From: Falciphora oryzae
Taxonomy: Eukaryota > Ascomycota > Sordariomycetes > Magnaporthales > Magnaporthaceae
Direction of reading: 5' to 3'
Assembly: GCA_000733355.1 (NCBI GenBank)
Contig: JNVV01000011.1
Span: 548,679 to 612,678, forward strand
DNA length: 64,000 bases
A model generated the notes under the pieces. That model made no database searches, was not told where the DNA came from, and saw nothing but the letters and a program-made list of their open reading frames with translations. Below, in pieces: positions 40,117-53,400 of this stretch. The translations under genes and the position numbers were made by a program. Positions within the stretch are counted from its first letter, which is position 1. The number at the start of each line of letters is the position of its first letter.

Positions 40117-42463
40117 CCTCTTTCTTCTTCACGCGGACAAGGCGGTTCCGAGTTTCCTCGAGGCGGAAGAGGGTGAGCCAGAGGTATTCAACTCTATCTT
40201 CCAGGAGACACGAGCCGGGTTGGGAATCGCTTCCAAAAAGTGGCGGGTGGAAGCTGTAGTGGGTTGAAAGAAGAGGAAAAGCGTACATCGAAAATTGCGC
40301 CGCAGAAGCCAGCCTGTCAACCCCAACGGATTTGATGGGGCTCGAATTTGCCGCGGGCGCCCAATTACAGCGCCGAGGACCCTGTAAGTGGAACGGTTGG
40401 CCGCAAAACCTTATCCCAACTGCTTGCATAGCACACGCCAACCAGACCCTCTACCTAGCCTAGGGGATGAGACTGCAAGATCTTCACCGACAGTCGCCCA
40501 CCAAGGGCCAGATACACGGGGGCAGATTGAAAGACTCCCAGTTAGATTGGCAGCCAAAGGAATACACCCAGACAGGTCGGGAGATAGCTACAGAGCTCCA
40601 AGCCTTAGGCCCGGTCTTCGAGTCTCTTAGAGGTTCTCAACGGTCCCGAACTTGATGCGTACCTAAGCTAAGATCTTTCCTCTCCGGAGACCAAGATCGG
40701 TCCGTCTTGTCCACGCCTCCGGAGCAGAACACTTGGAGTTGGAGGTTGTGCGCTGTGTTGCTCCGCGCGATCTCAAGTTTCCCCGGTTGCGACGCAGGTT
40801 GTCATGTGTGGTGAAATATACCATTGGCATACACATATAATCCTTCAGTTCTATCAAGGGGATTTGCGTATCCCTATCCCGGCGTGTATCCCACGGGGAA
40901 CATGCAAACTGTTTATCTCTTGATCGCGTTTGTCAGGCAGGTAGTGAGACTAACAACTGATGACTAAGGAATGTTACATGAGTCCGTTGATATGGCATCG
41001 TGACCTCCACATTGGGCCTGGAGATACCTGTTCGCTATACCTTGGACAAGGAGGCAGGTACATTATTGTTAGTGTTTGGGATTAAGGTCGGACTATCCCC
41101 TGCGGCATGACTGGCAGTATTTAAGCGACTCCATGCGATAGAGAAAAGAACCGATTAATACCTTGAGCATGCTTCACTTGAATAGGCAGCCGTACCGGAG
41201 AGACATGGCAGCGAATACCTAAGCAATCTGTGTACTTTTGACAAGGGAAGATGTGAAATATATGCTGCACTCCACCTGGGTAGCGTCCCCTGGGGCCAGC
41301 GTTCAGCCCCACTACCCCATCATGCTGAACCAGAAGCCCTTTATCCCGGGAAAAAAAGGAGGCCGCCGCCGACACACCGACGGCGTCGTGATCTGGGACG
41401 ATGTTTGTGCTCTGATGGAGGAGAGATGGCACCAGAGCGTGGGAGCGGCGGATAGGGGGTGCCGTGATGCGTTGGCCATCGTATCGTTGTGGAATGCCGC
41501 CTTGTAACGCCGCACGCCCATTGAGCTGCAACAGTGGCGGCAGCGGAGGAGCGTCGTGAAAGCTACCCGTATCCCACAAAAGAGTCCAACTGCCGATCCC
41601 ACGTCCCCTCAAAGCAACCCCGTAGAGCGCTCGCGGACGCTGGTGAGACCGGGGGGCTTAAGACGACGCTGTACATATAGACTCATTTTGGAAGCATGAG
41701 CACACAATTGCAATAAAAAAAAAGGGTTTATCCGTGCACTTGCCCACATGTTAACACTTTAATCCTCTTCTTCAGAAGTCTTCTGGTACGTGTATCGCCT
41801 TTTTTGGCTGGTGGCTCCCCCACCCCAAAGACGAGCACCGCCTCACCAGCACACCAATTATCTATCAAACATCACAAGATACCCAAATAAGGTGTTGGCT
41901 GCAAGAGGTTCTCGCTGTGCGGATGCAACGATAACAATGCCGGGCCGTCACCGGGGCCGCACCACGTAAATAAAAACGCACTGCGGTCCAACTGCGAGGT
42001 TGGGGTCGAACCTGGAGTCAAGCGGCGCTCCAGCTTACGTAATACACACGACGGCTGGTCTGTGCGCCATCCCTTAGGGCTTGCTAGCCGGCAGGCGCCC
42101 AGCCCACCTCCCATAATTCCACACAAATCCGTCCAGCGAACTTTTCAGGCTCCTCCCCACCAATTTTTCGCGATATCGACGACCACCTAGCCCACGTTTT
42201 TTGATTGCAGATTCTGGTGAACGTCTACATCATCAGGGTACGTGTTTTTGGATTTGCATCGATTGGAGTTATCGGCGTTGGAACGACTCGGTGCTGGATG
42301 GACTTCTGCCCTCCCAATCTCCCGCACCTTGAGCCGCCGAACCAATCGACCCTCCGCTAAACAATCTGTTGGCCGAAAAAAAAAACCACACGCGACCGAC
42401 AACTTGCTGGATAGCCGGGCTAACAAACCTTTTGATTTCTTTCTTTGCGTAGGAACCGCAATC
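40117..42463. other. Divergent intergenic region of TSC13 and RPS8
   Basis: About 2.3 kb. The last ~230 nt hold a probable RPS8 5'-UTR intron (42239-42452). The rest contains only short frames with no support. No tRNA or 5S gene recognised. Confidence 0.5.
42239..42452 (+). other. Probable 5'-UTR intron of RPS8
   Basis: Starts GTACGT and ends TTTCTTTGCGTAG, with a branch-like GCTAACA about 35 nt before the acceptor (42419-42425). It leaves only an 11-nt leader between the acceptor and the RPS8 ATG. Leader introns are common in fungal ribosomal protein genes. Confidence 0.6.
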
Positions 42464-43177
42464 ATGGGTATCTCACGAGACTCTCGCCACAAGCGCTCCG
42501 CCACCGGTGCGAAGCGCGCCCACTACCGTGCGTTAACCCTCCGAATCGAAGACGATTTCCCCCCGTGTGCAGGGGGGAACCCTCGCGGAATCTTGCAGGC
42601 TCTGACCTAGGGGACTTCGCATTATACAGGTCAGAAGCGCGCCTGGGAGGCCGGCCGCCAGCCCGCCAACACCCGTATCGGCGCCAAGCGAATTCACACC
42701 GTCCGTGTTCGTGGCGGCAACACCAAGTACCGGGCGCTCCGCCTGGACTCTGGCAACTTCTCGTGGGGCTCCGAGGGCACCACCCGCAAGACCCGTGTCA
42801 TCGGTGTCGCCTACCACCCGTCGAACAACGAGCTGGTCCGCACCAACACCCTGACCAAGAGCGCCGTCATCCAGATCGATGCGGCCCCCTTCCGCCAATG
42901 GTACGAGGCTTACTACGGCCAGGCCATCGGCCGCAGACGGCAGCAGAAGCAGGGCAAGGAGGCTGCTGAGGAGGTGAAGAAGAGCAAGAGCGTCGAGGCA
43001 AAGCAGGCCGCCCGTTTTGCCGCCCGCGGCAAGGTCGACCCGGCACTGGAGAAGCAGTTTGAGGCCGGTCGCCTGTTCGCCGTTGTGTCGTCGAGGCCCG
43101 GCCAGTCCGGACGGTGCGACGGCTACATCCTGGAGGGCGAGGAGCTGGCTTTCTACCAGAGGAAGCTGCACAAGTAA
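42464..43177 (+). CDS. rps8: 40S ribosomal protein S8 (eS8)
   Basis: Component of the small ribosomal subunit. Two coding exons (42464-42527 and 42630-43177) encode 203 residues, the family's normal length. N-terminus [20 protein letters not shown]; then [48 protein letters not shown] and C-terminal [20 protein letters not shown]. The coding intron (GTGCGT...TATACAG, 102 nt) splits an Arg codon after residue 21 and contains a strong hairpin (42557-42579). The C-terminal quarter is rich in Lys/Ala/Glu ([20 protein letters not shown]), as usual for eS8. Codon choice is strongly biased to C-ending codons, fitting high expression. Confidence 0.97.
42557..42579 (+). other. Hairpin inside the RPS8 coding intron
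   Basis: TTCCCCCC and GGGGGGAA form a perfect 8-bp stem around a 7-nt loop (GTGTGCA), starting about 30 nt from the 5' splice site. It may shorten the splice-site-to-branch distance or act in regulated splicing. Confidence 0.85.
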
Positions 43178-44474
43178 ACGAAACGAAACGAAATGATGGG
43201 CAGGGGGAGCTTGTGTGTGCGGAGGTAGAGAAATGGATGGCTTTTTTTCTGCTTGCTTTGGTCTCTGGTGGGTGTTCAGGTCTTGATGCGCCCCATGGTG
43301 GATTTTCAAACGGTTTTACGAGAGGGAGCGTCTTCTAGTCTGGGTCGTCCCTCCGTAGCGACCGCTGCCACCTTAGGTATTGGCCGCTTCCACACTGCAT
43401 TGCAACCGGGTGGTTTTTAGGGTCGGTCAATAAAATCCAACAGTGATTCTGCGCTGGTTTCCATGTCCCTGTCATCCCCAAGACTCCTTCCAAGGATGGA
43501 TCCATAAGTTTGCCGAGAGTGTGTGCCACCGACAAAGCTCCATGTCGTGCGGTACGTACCTTCCTGGCAAGGCTGGCTGGTGTCTGCGTGCGCGCCCGCC
43601 TGGCTCACACTGCTGGAGTGACAGCCCTTTGCCCGCGCCTTTGTCCCCGTGCGCAGAACCCATCCCATCCCTCCGGGCCACGCACCGTGCACTGTGTGTG
43701 CGGGCGGCGGGCGGAAGTGCTCTCGTAACACACCCAGTACCTGACCCACACCAGGCCGGGACCTTAGCTTTGCCGTCATCCACATTACGCAAATGTTGGG
43801 TTGACTGACGGAGGAGGCCTTCAGTTCTGCCTTTCCTAACTTTTTCCCCTTCTCCCGCCGCCACACGCTCTTTTTCTTCTTCTTTCTGGCAGCTTCCATC
43901 TCGACGAACTTGGAGAGCGTGCCTATTCTAATATTGCCATTCTCGCGTATCCTCGCCTTCGTCTTGCGGGGATCGCTGTAGCGCTGGCGACTTTGGCACT
44001 CAATCCTGGCAATCTGCGCTGTCCGGATCTTTTTTCCCACTGCTCCGAGGCCGCCACCAAACCCCCCCCAGACCCTTCCGTCAACCACCACCATTTACGC
44101 ACCACCTCGCGAACCCCACCTTTGCTCAAGACAGCAACAAAAAAACAAGACGATTTCGACGCGTCTTTTTGCAGGTAGCGACGAGAGCACCCAACCTCTC
44201 ACCCCGCTATCCAGCCTGGGACACAGCTTCTCACCGCTCGTGCCGGATTCCGTCGACGGTCCTAGGCGGCACTTTTCTCGCGCCACCGAGCTACCTGTCG
44301 GCGCCGATAGATCACCTCAGCCTCACTGGATTGCACTCACACATAGCCCAGGAGTGTCTAATCCTCGGGACACTCCGAAAACCGAGGCAACGCTGTCGTC
44401 ACGACAGTGACCTGCGGGTAGTGGTGGGGGAGTTTCGATTTTCTTTTCCGCGGCTCGGCCGCCCCACCTTCAAC
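43178..44474. other. Intergenic region and long TOM1 leader
   Basis: About 1.3 kb. Sequence from about 43800 on is pyrimidine-rich. A TTTTTGCAG|GT at about 44167-44177 could be the acceptor of a 5'-UTR intron, but I cannot fix a donor. No other gene. Confidence 0.45.
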
Positions 44475-47400
44475 ATGGGAAAGATAGTGAAGCCCCTGCA
44501 GCCAAAACACAGGGAGACGCTGGTAAGTTGGCATTCCGACCGACCCTGGCCTCACCTCTTGCTCAACCCCCCACTAACCCGTCTCCCCTCATCGCACAGT
44601 CTCCCTGGTTGAAGGAGTTCGTCGCCAAGGTGGCAGATGCGCCGCTGCCCAAAATCCCCCAGCTTCTGGCCGACTTCCCGACGACATGGCCCTTCTCACG
44701 CGGCGACTTGTACCACTGGATCCCCCTCCTGAACCGGCTCGACAGTATCCTGGAGTGCTTCTGCGCGACCTATCATCTTGCTGATGGGCCACAAGGCAGG
44801 GACTTCACCTGCGAGGTTCTGCTCAACAAGGGAGCTCCGGTCGAGTACTGCGATGACAGGACGTGGACGCAGGCGGATCTGCAGGCTCTTGGCTACGGCC
44901 AGGATGGAGACAGCGCCTTGATCGTGACCATACTAAAGTTCAGTGGCAAGCTTCTGGAACACTGCGGCAACCGCAGCGTCTACTCATCTAGCGCGCACCT
45001 GAACGACCTGCTCAACTCCACATCCTTGGCTGTGCTCCGAGCCACGCTAGAGGTTGGCATGGAGCTGGCCCAGCGCTACCATGCCTCGGTCAAACGCATG
45101 GCCCACCCTTCCCGCCAGATCGGGGCTGCTCTGCTAGCGAGCCACTATAATATTGACCTGGACAGGGTACAGCAACTATCGCAGCCATTCGCCAAGACGC
45201 CCATCATCAACTTCTCTGCCGACACCACCTCAGTCACTCCGGCATCGGCTGGCAAGGGGAAGGAGAAGGAGAAGGCACAGTTCCCCGCTGCTAAGAACGC
45301 GGCATCGATGTATGCGAATGACCTTGTCTCCCTAGCCACGTCTGAGCCACAGGACGAGGGTCGGTGGAATGGTTGGGGTGACATCAAGGTCGTTTACTAC
45401 CCGAAGCCAGGCACTCAGCCCCCTCCTCCCGCTCCTGCCCAGCAACCTGTGGCCGAGAGGGGTCACTCAACTTTGCCCTCCACCCCGACTCCACTACGTC
45501 GGAGCAGCACCATGGGCTCCGTCCAGCACAGAAGTCCACGCGTTGAGCGCACGTCTGGCGAGGATGCCTCGTCTCCGGTGACCCCGCACATCTCGGGCTT
45601 TGGTAACGAAGAAGCCGCGAAATCCCCACAGAAGACGTTTGAGATTCCTCAGTCGGCAGTCCTCAAGACGCCCATATACGAGCTACTCTCGCGTTTCCCT
45701 GACGATATGCCTCAGTCAGCCCGTTACGAGGTTCTCAACCGACTCAGGGTTGCCAAGGCCCTCCTAGACTCCCCCTCTACGCGGCAGGATGCTCTGGCCG
45801 TCCGGCTTTTGGCCATCGCAAATCTTTCGTATATCCACCAAGAAGTTTACTTCCTGGAGAAGGTGCTGAAACAAGACAACGATGAGCCGCGGCGGTATCA
45901 GCTCGTGTATCAGCTGGCTGAGCTCATCCACCCTGTCCAAGACGGCCGCCCAGGCGTTCCTTTATGGCTGCAGACCATCACCTTCCAGCTGCTGGAGGCC
46001 ATCTCACACTTCACATCCAAGCAGTCGGACGTCTTGTCGGCGCTAAACGCCAACGTCAACCACGGCATCCTTCTCTACGTCATTAGGAAGGCTGTCGCCG
46101 GCATGCGCGAGGGCACCGAGGACGAGAACAACACCCAGAGGACGGAGGCTGACGACTGGCGCAACAGTCTCTTCTCCCTCACTCTGCACATGTCCGTGTC
46201 GGCTCGCCTCGGAACCGAGATGATTGGTGCTGGCATAATGGAGAACTTGGTGGAGATCCTCAACATCCGCACACGGGTTGCTGATAGGAACCATTCCATG
46301 TCGCTTGCTTTCCTCGACGGACTAATCTACAGCTACCAAGGGGCATTCCAGTCGTTCGTCGACGCCAAAGGTCTCGACCGGATCTCAGAGCTGACTGTCG
46401 ATATCGTCAAGAAAGCGACCGAGATGACCAAGGCCGGCAAGGGCACGCCACCCAGCCTGCGCTCCAGTGTTGTCGACTACGAGATCCCCTTCTACCAGCA
46501 GCAAACTCTCAAGTGGCTGCTCAAGTTCATCCACCACATCATGACGAGCTGGTACTCATTCGGCTCAAACACCGACCGTCTTTTGCGGAACTTGGTCGAC
46601 AACAGCGAGCTTCTCGGCAGTCTAAGCCATGTAATCGAGAATATGAGCTGCTTTGGGTCGGTTGTATGGACGAATGCCATGATCATCATCGGCGACTTCA
46701 TCAACAACGATCCCACAAGCTTTGCTGCTCTGATGGAAGCTGGCCTGATCAAGAGTTTCCTAGAGAGCATCACGGGGCGTGAGGTGAAAGCTGAGCACCC
46801 GAACGAGCGGATGAATGCCACTCCCCAAGGTGCAGATGGAGGCGCGGACGAGGAGGCCGGATCTGCCGAGCCTGACGACTCGATCTTGTTTGAGCCCGAC
46901 GACAGGCCTCACCCACCAGCGCCAGAGATGCTTGAGGCACCACGGGGCGGGCCTCTGGCACGGGGTATCCTCCCCTCGTCCGAAGCCATGCTCGTCATCC
47001 CCACCGTTGTCAACTCCATTTCTCTAAATAACGCGGGTATGAAGATGGTGGTCTCCTCTCGCGTAATCGAGAGCTACTTCGAAATATTTGAGAGTGCCAA
47101 GCATGTTCGCTGCCTGGATACCGATCTAGATCATGCCGCGAACATCGGAAGTAGCTTCGACGAGCTTGCGCGCCACCACCCGTCTCTTCGCCCAGCCATC
47201 TCCAATGCCGTTTTGGATATGGTTGCGCGCGTGGTTCACCTGGGGAAGGAGAAGGCAGCCAAGCAGTCATGGGGTGCATCTCTGTCCGTGCCAAACCCTG
47301 CGGGCGGATCTCTAGTTGCGGATACTTCGCTGCTGGACAAGTCTGGTCCGATCGAAACCCAGGGGCAGGATACGGTCATGGCCACCAGTGGGCCAGACTC

Positions 47401-50400
47401 GCACGACAATGGCCTGGGCGATTCTGAGCAATCAGCAAAGACTTTCACTCCCTACGTGACCGCGGTTGCCAATTTCCTTTCAACGTTTACCGGCAACACT
47501 AGTCTCAAGACTACATTCATTCACAAGGGCGGAATCGAGCTGCTGCTGGACATGTCAGAGCTGCCCAGCCTGCCTCATGACTTTGCAGACTCCAAAGGTG
47601 CCAAGGTGCTGCAGCATGTCGTCTCGAGCCTAGCGGAGAACTGTCCGATCCTTGGTCTGCCATCTCTTCTCAAGCGCACTCAGGCGGCGGTTGACGCCCT
47701 CCAGCCACTGGTGCAGCACAAGGGGCCACAGCCGTTCTTTGCGCCTTTCGTGCGGCCAGACCTGTCTCTGTCCACCGAATCAGGAGAGTGGGATCAGCAG
47801 GTTATCCAGCAGATTGCCCACGGAACGCAAGCTGTAAAAGCGCTGCTCACCACGCAGTGCCTGGTCAAGACCCTCTACAACAGTCTCCCCCAGTCTAACA
47901 GGCAGGCAATTTCATTCCCGGCTGTAAACGTGTTCGACTACTACGCTCGTCTAATAGAGACCCTGGGCCCTCTGCTCCGTGCTGTCCTAGCTCAGGAGAT
48001 GGATATTGCTAAAATTGTCCCATCGCACTGGCCAAACAGCACTGCGCTCGGGGAGGAGCAGCCTGCCGCCAGTCTGGACGCCACCGCGGCTACCGCTGCA
48101 AACGCTGCGCTGGACAACCAGAGTGCCCCCGCGGCTGAGTCGGCCGAGACCCCCGGCGGCGCGCGGCCCAGCGAGCCGGCTGTTGCGTCCACTAGTGGCA
48201 AGTCTGTCTCGCCTGACGAGGCCAAGTCTGTCAGCTACAAGAACTACGAGGTCCTCAGGGTTCTCCTGCACTCCATGATGCCAACCTCGTACCCATTCTT
48301 CCAGGGCTTGGGCAAGGCGCTTCTTCCTCGGCGTGAGAGGGACCCTTGGACCCGGTCGCAGCATCTCTGGATCGCCGAGATGCTCGCAAAGACCATCCAG
48401 GCGAAGTGGGAGAGCAACAAGGAACTCACCGTCAAGGACATCCATTACTCGGTGGTCATGCTGCACAGTGTCGACGAGATGCTGACCGACACGCCGCGCC
48501 AGACCGATCGCGGCTCGGCCACGGTTATTATTCCTGTTCTCGTAGCCTTCAAGGAACATGGTGGCTTCGACACACTTCACGCCATGCTCCGCCAGTTTGC
48601 CGAGGTGGCTGCCAAGGAGTCAGATGCGGCGCCGTCTGACTCGAGGCCGCGGCTGGCAAAGATCGGCATGAAGAAGATTTTGGAGCTCTACCTGACCGTG
48701 GTGTCGGGGAAGAACGTCTGGGACTCCGTGCAGCAAGTGAATCTTGCACAGCGCCCAGACCAGCGTCGTGATACCAACCCTATCGGCGCCCAGCTGCTGG
48801 TCGAGCTCCGCATGTCTATTCTTCCTGTTGTGCGGGAACTATGGGACTCCCCGCTGATCGAGAAGGCCGACGTCGGAGTTCTGAACAGAGTTGTCAATAT
48901 TCTCAAGGCCATCGCGGACGTCGGCTGCGAGGCCAACGCGTACAAGAAAACCGACAAGCAGCCCCCTGCCTTGTTCAAGCGCGAAGCCGTCCCCTTCCCG
49001 TGGAACGACCACAGCCGGATTATGATGCCGCTTATAGACAGGGGAGAAGACGTCAATCTCGTAAGGGAGGCCGTCTATCGCGCCTTTGGATCGCCCGAGT
49101 GGGCCGAGGAGTACATCAAGGCCCAGAAGGCCGGTATTGCAGGAACACGTAACCCGGTCCCACCACAGGACGCGTATCAAGAGGACGGTCCGTCAGAGCC
49201 TGTAGCCTCAGAGGTTCAGGCGCCTGCCCTCACCGGGCCCGTTGTCGTGGGCGGCGACCCCATGGCTGTTGACCCGATCCCGGAGCTAGATCGGCTCATT
49301 GCAGTTTCTGACACGCTGAGCGAGCGACCTGCTCCGAGTGCTCCAAGCGACGACGCTGCGGAGGCTTCCGGTCGTGCTTCAGAGATCCAAGAAGCTAGTG
49401 GAGCCTCGTCAAGCTCCGCACGCCCCTCGCAAACACCATCCAAGACTCCATCAACGCCTCAGCCTCCCGCTGTCACAAAGGAGGACCTAGACGTGGAGCG
49501 GGCAAAGCTGCGAAAAGATCTGATCGATCGCTGCCTCGACGTCATTAGGGCGCATCCGACCTCAGTCTACGATGTTGCCGACCTCATCAGCATTACAGTG
49601 CCACTCAAGTCAGATACGAACGAGGAGGCACGCCAAGAAGTCGGAGAAACTCTGGCAAATGCCCTGATATCGTTCGACACGGAGGATAAATCGAGCGCTT
49701 CTAGCATCGCTGCCTACGCTCACCTTCTCTCCATTCTGCTGCAAGACTCAAAGCCGTTCTTCCGGGCCTGTGTGGACACTCTCAAGATGAACGTCGGCCA
49801 ATACCTCGGGTTCCTGAAGACTTCGGAAGAATTTTCCATTCCTCCGTGGATTCCTTACATCTTGCTCATCTTTGAGATTGCCCTGACAGACGACGAACAG
49901 CCGGTCGAGGCAAAGTGGCCCGTTCCCAGTGCTGATGCCGAGACGATGCCGAAGCTGGAGCTCGTGGAGAAGGAGCCCATCGTCAACCAAGAAGAGCGCG
50001 CAGAGCTGTTCCAGGCTGTTATGGAAATCCTGCCGCGAGCCGGCGTGAATGACATGCTAGCCATAGCTATCCTGAGGATCTTGCTGATTCTCACACGAGA
50101 CCGGGAGTTCGCCAAGGCTGCGGGCGAGAAGAAGCAGCTTCATCGTATCTTTGCGATGGCAAAGCAGCTCTCAGGGCTCGGCTCCACACGGTTCAAAGAG
50201 ACTAAGATCGGCTTTTATGTCATGTCAATACTGCGCCACGTTGTGGAGGACGACGACACTCTCCGTCAAATATTCCGCTTCGAGATCCGTGCCTTCTTCG
50301 ACGCTTCTCAGCGACATTCTCGGAGTCTCGAGCTCCACAGCTACCTTCGAAGCCTCTCCCCTTTTGCCATGCGGTCTCCGAGACTGTTCATCGAGGTCAC

Positions 50401-53400
50401 CGAGGAGCTGATCAAGATACCAAAGTGGCCCCCCAATGCCGAAGATGGGCAGCCAAAGCAGTTCCTGGTGGCACTCAAAGAGCCCCTGGCTGCGGCGTCG
50501 GCCAATGAGGCCCAGGTTTCCAAGGATAAGGATGCTCCCAAGGACGATTCGGTTGAGCCTGCCGTCCAGCAGGCCACGCAGGATCTGAACATCAACGATG
50601 TGAAGCCTACGACCGAGTCGGGCGACAAGGAGATGATCGACGCGCCCAAAACACCGGGGGCGGAGGCCAAGCGTCCAATCGTGGAGAATCCGGACGGTGT
50701 CATCAACTTTCTTCTGGATCAACTTCTCAGCTTCCAGAAGGTGGATGCAGAGCCAGTGAACGTTGCGGCACCCTCAAAAGACAAGTCGAAAGAGACCGCG
50801 TCCCCCACGGCCACCGGTGCAGGCAGCCCTTCGCTATCGTCCTCGACGTTATCGCAGCCCATACCCGCTTCTGAGCAGGGCCTTGATGATGCCAAGGACA
50901 AAAAACAGCCAAAGCCCCAATTCAAGGCAGAGGAGCACCCCATCTTCGTTTACCGATGCTTCCTGCTGCACTGTCTTTCGGAGCTGCTATACAGCTACAA
51001 CCGGGCCAAGATCGAGTTCATCAACTTCAAGCGGGGAGCTCCACTCCTGACAAACACTCCCGTGAAGCCCAGGTCGAGCGTTTTGAACTACCTCCTGAAC
51101 GATCTCCTTTGCGTCAACAGCCTCCAGGCGCCCTCGGACAGCCTTCCATACAAGAAAAAGGTCAGCACTGCGGACCAAGCTCGCATGGTCCTGGTTGCCC
51201 TCGTGGCGAAGACTGGCGAGAAGCCGATCAACCGTCATGCCCGCCGGTTCGACCCCAGCGACGAAGTAGACCTGAACTTTGTGCGCAAATTCGTCCTTGA
51301 CACCGTACTTCGAGCCTACCGCGAGGCTGCCAGCTCTGGCGAGTCTTTTGATGTCCGATACGGGAAGATGCAGTCCCTTGCCGAGCTAATGTATCACATG
51401 ATTGACGACAAAGAGGCCAAGGAGCCCATCCGCGCCAGCCCTGACGCCCCCCGGTCGCAAGCGCAGATCAAGCGCCTCATGTACGAAAAGGGCTATATCG
51501 CAGCGCTGACGTCTTCCATTGCCGATGTCGACCTTACCTATCCTGGAGTCAAGCGAACCATCAAGTACATTCTTCGCGTCTTGCGCTTCCTTACCAACAC
51601 AGCAATTCTTCTCAGTGCCGACGGGGTTCTGCCACCGTCCTCTACTGATAGTGTCGAGGACGAGATTCTCTCGGCCTCCTCTCTTTCTGACCTGGACGAG
51701 GAGCGCGAGGAGACTCCTGATCTCTACAGGAACTCGGCCCTCGGCATGCTGGAGCCTCGAGAGGATGACGACTTCACCGATGACGAGTCCGAGGATGGTA
51801 AGTGGAACCTCACTGCGTTTAATTTTGGGTACCGAAGCTCCGTTGCTGACACAACTCATGCAGATGACGAAGAGATGTATGACGATGGGTACGCCGACGA
51901 GATGGAATATGACGAGGAAATGTCCGAGGACGACGATGAGAACGTTAGTGATGAGGACGAGGAACTCGGCGAGATGGGCCATATCGAAGGCTTGCCCGGC
52001 GAGCCAGCGGTCATGGAAGTTATCATGGGCGACCAGGATGACGAGGATGAGTCCATGGATGGGGACGACGACGAGGGCGATTCGAGCGAAGACGACGACG
52101 ACGAAATCTCGGATGCTCTGGAAGAGGTGGAAGACCACCACGAAGTCGTGAACGAGAACGGAAGCCTGGTCGAAGACGATGGAGCGTCCGAGTGGGAGAG
52201 CGATAGTGACAACGGGAACGACGAGGGAGAAGAGGAGATCGACTTCGAGGCCGAGGCCCAAGATCTCGACGAACGTACACAGCTGGGACACTTTGGCAAC
52301 ATCAACTACGCCGAGCCCCGCTTCTCGCATGACTTCCTCGGTGACTTCCCGCCTATGGATGATCGCTTCGTGGAGGAAGACGAGGCGGACGATGGTTGGT
52401 TCACCTCTGGTACTATGCTTACACTTATCCCACTGGTGAAAGATGTGCTGATTGATATCACTCCCTACTAGATGAAGAGGACGAGGAGGACGAGATGGAC
52501 GAGGACGTCTTCATCTTTGATCGGGACAACATGGGTAAGGCTTTCAGCTGTGCCTTGTTCGCTTTTGCTCTCACCACAAGCTAACTGGCTCTTTTTCCTA
52601 GGCGACGACCAACCGCAACCAAACATCGCCCCGGGTCTTGGATGGGACTCGCTTGTCGTAGACCAGCCGGCTGGAGGCCACCGTCACCGACATGGCGGGA
52701 TGAGAAGCCCCTTCCCTGTTGCTCCTCAAGCTGTGGTGATCGGCGGTCCACATGGAGATCGCCTCAGCGGTATGTCAGCCCCTTTCGACCCTAGTCGCCC
52801 TCGAGCACTCACGCCACGCCGTGAACGTGAGCTAGCAATGCGAGAGGGGATTCAGGCGCTGCTGCGCGAGCAGTTACGTGGTATGGTGAACATGGGACCA
52901 GTTGGACGACTAACGTCACAAGACACAGAGTTCCGGAACTTCTTCCGGCCGCGGAATGGCCCTCCGACAAACAGCCACGATGACGGGGTCAATCCGCTTC
53001 TCCGTCGGCACCGCAATGGCGGACGCGACGCCTCACCCCGCCCAGGAATGGGCCCTACCTTCCGTTTCCCTCCATCTTTCTTCTCTGCCGGTCACGATAA
53101 TCCAATGACCCTCATCAATGACTTGATCACCTCGATTCCCCAAACCATGAGCGGTCGGGGCGGCGTCTTCCCCTCTTTCCAGCTTCACATCTCGCAGGAG
53201 GGCCCCCATGGCGAAGTCCACGAGTTCCATATTCCCGTGCCCGCAGGCGCAGCTCAGATGCGAGACTCGCGAAACGATACCAGCCGATCGCGAGATGTCT
53301 ACCATGAGCCACAGCACGCCGTGTCCTTCATGCCTGGGTCCACCGCCGAGCGGTGGCTAGAGGAGGCCAAGATATTATTTGGGCCTGCTCACCACGAGAA

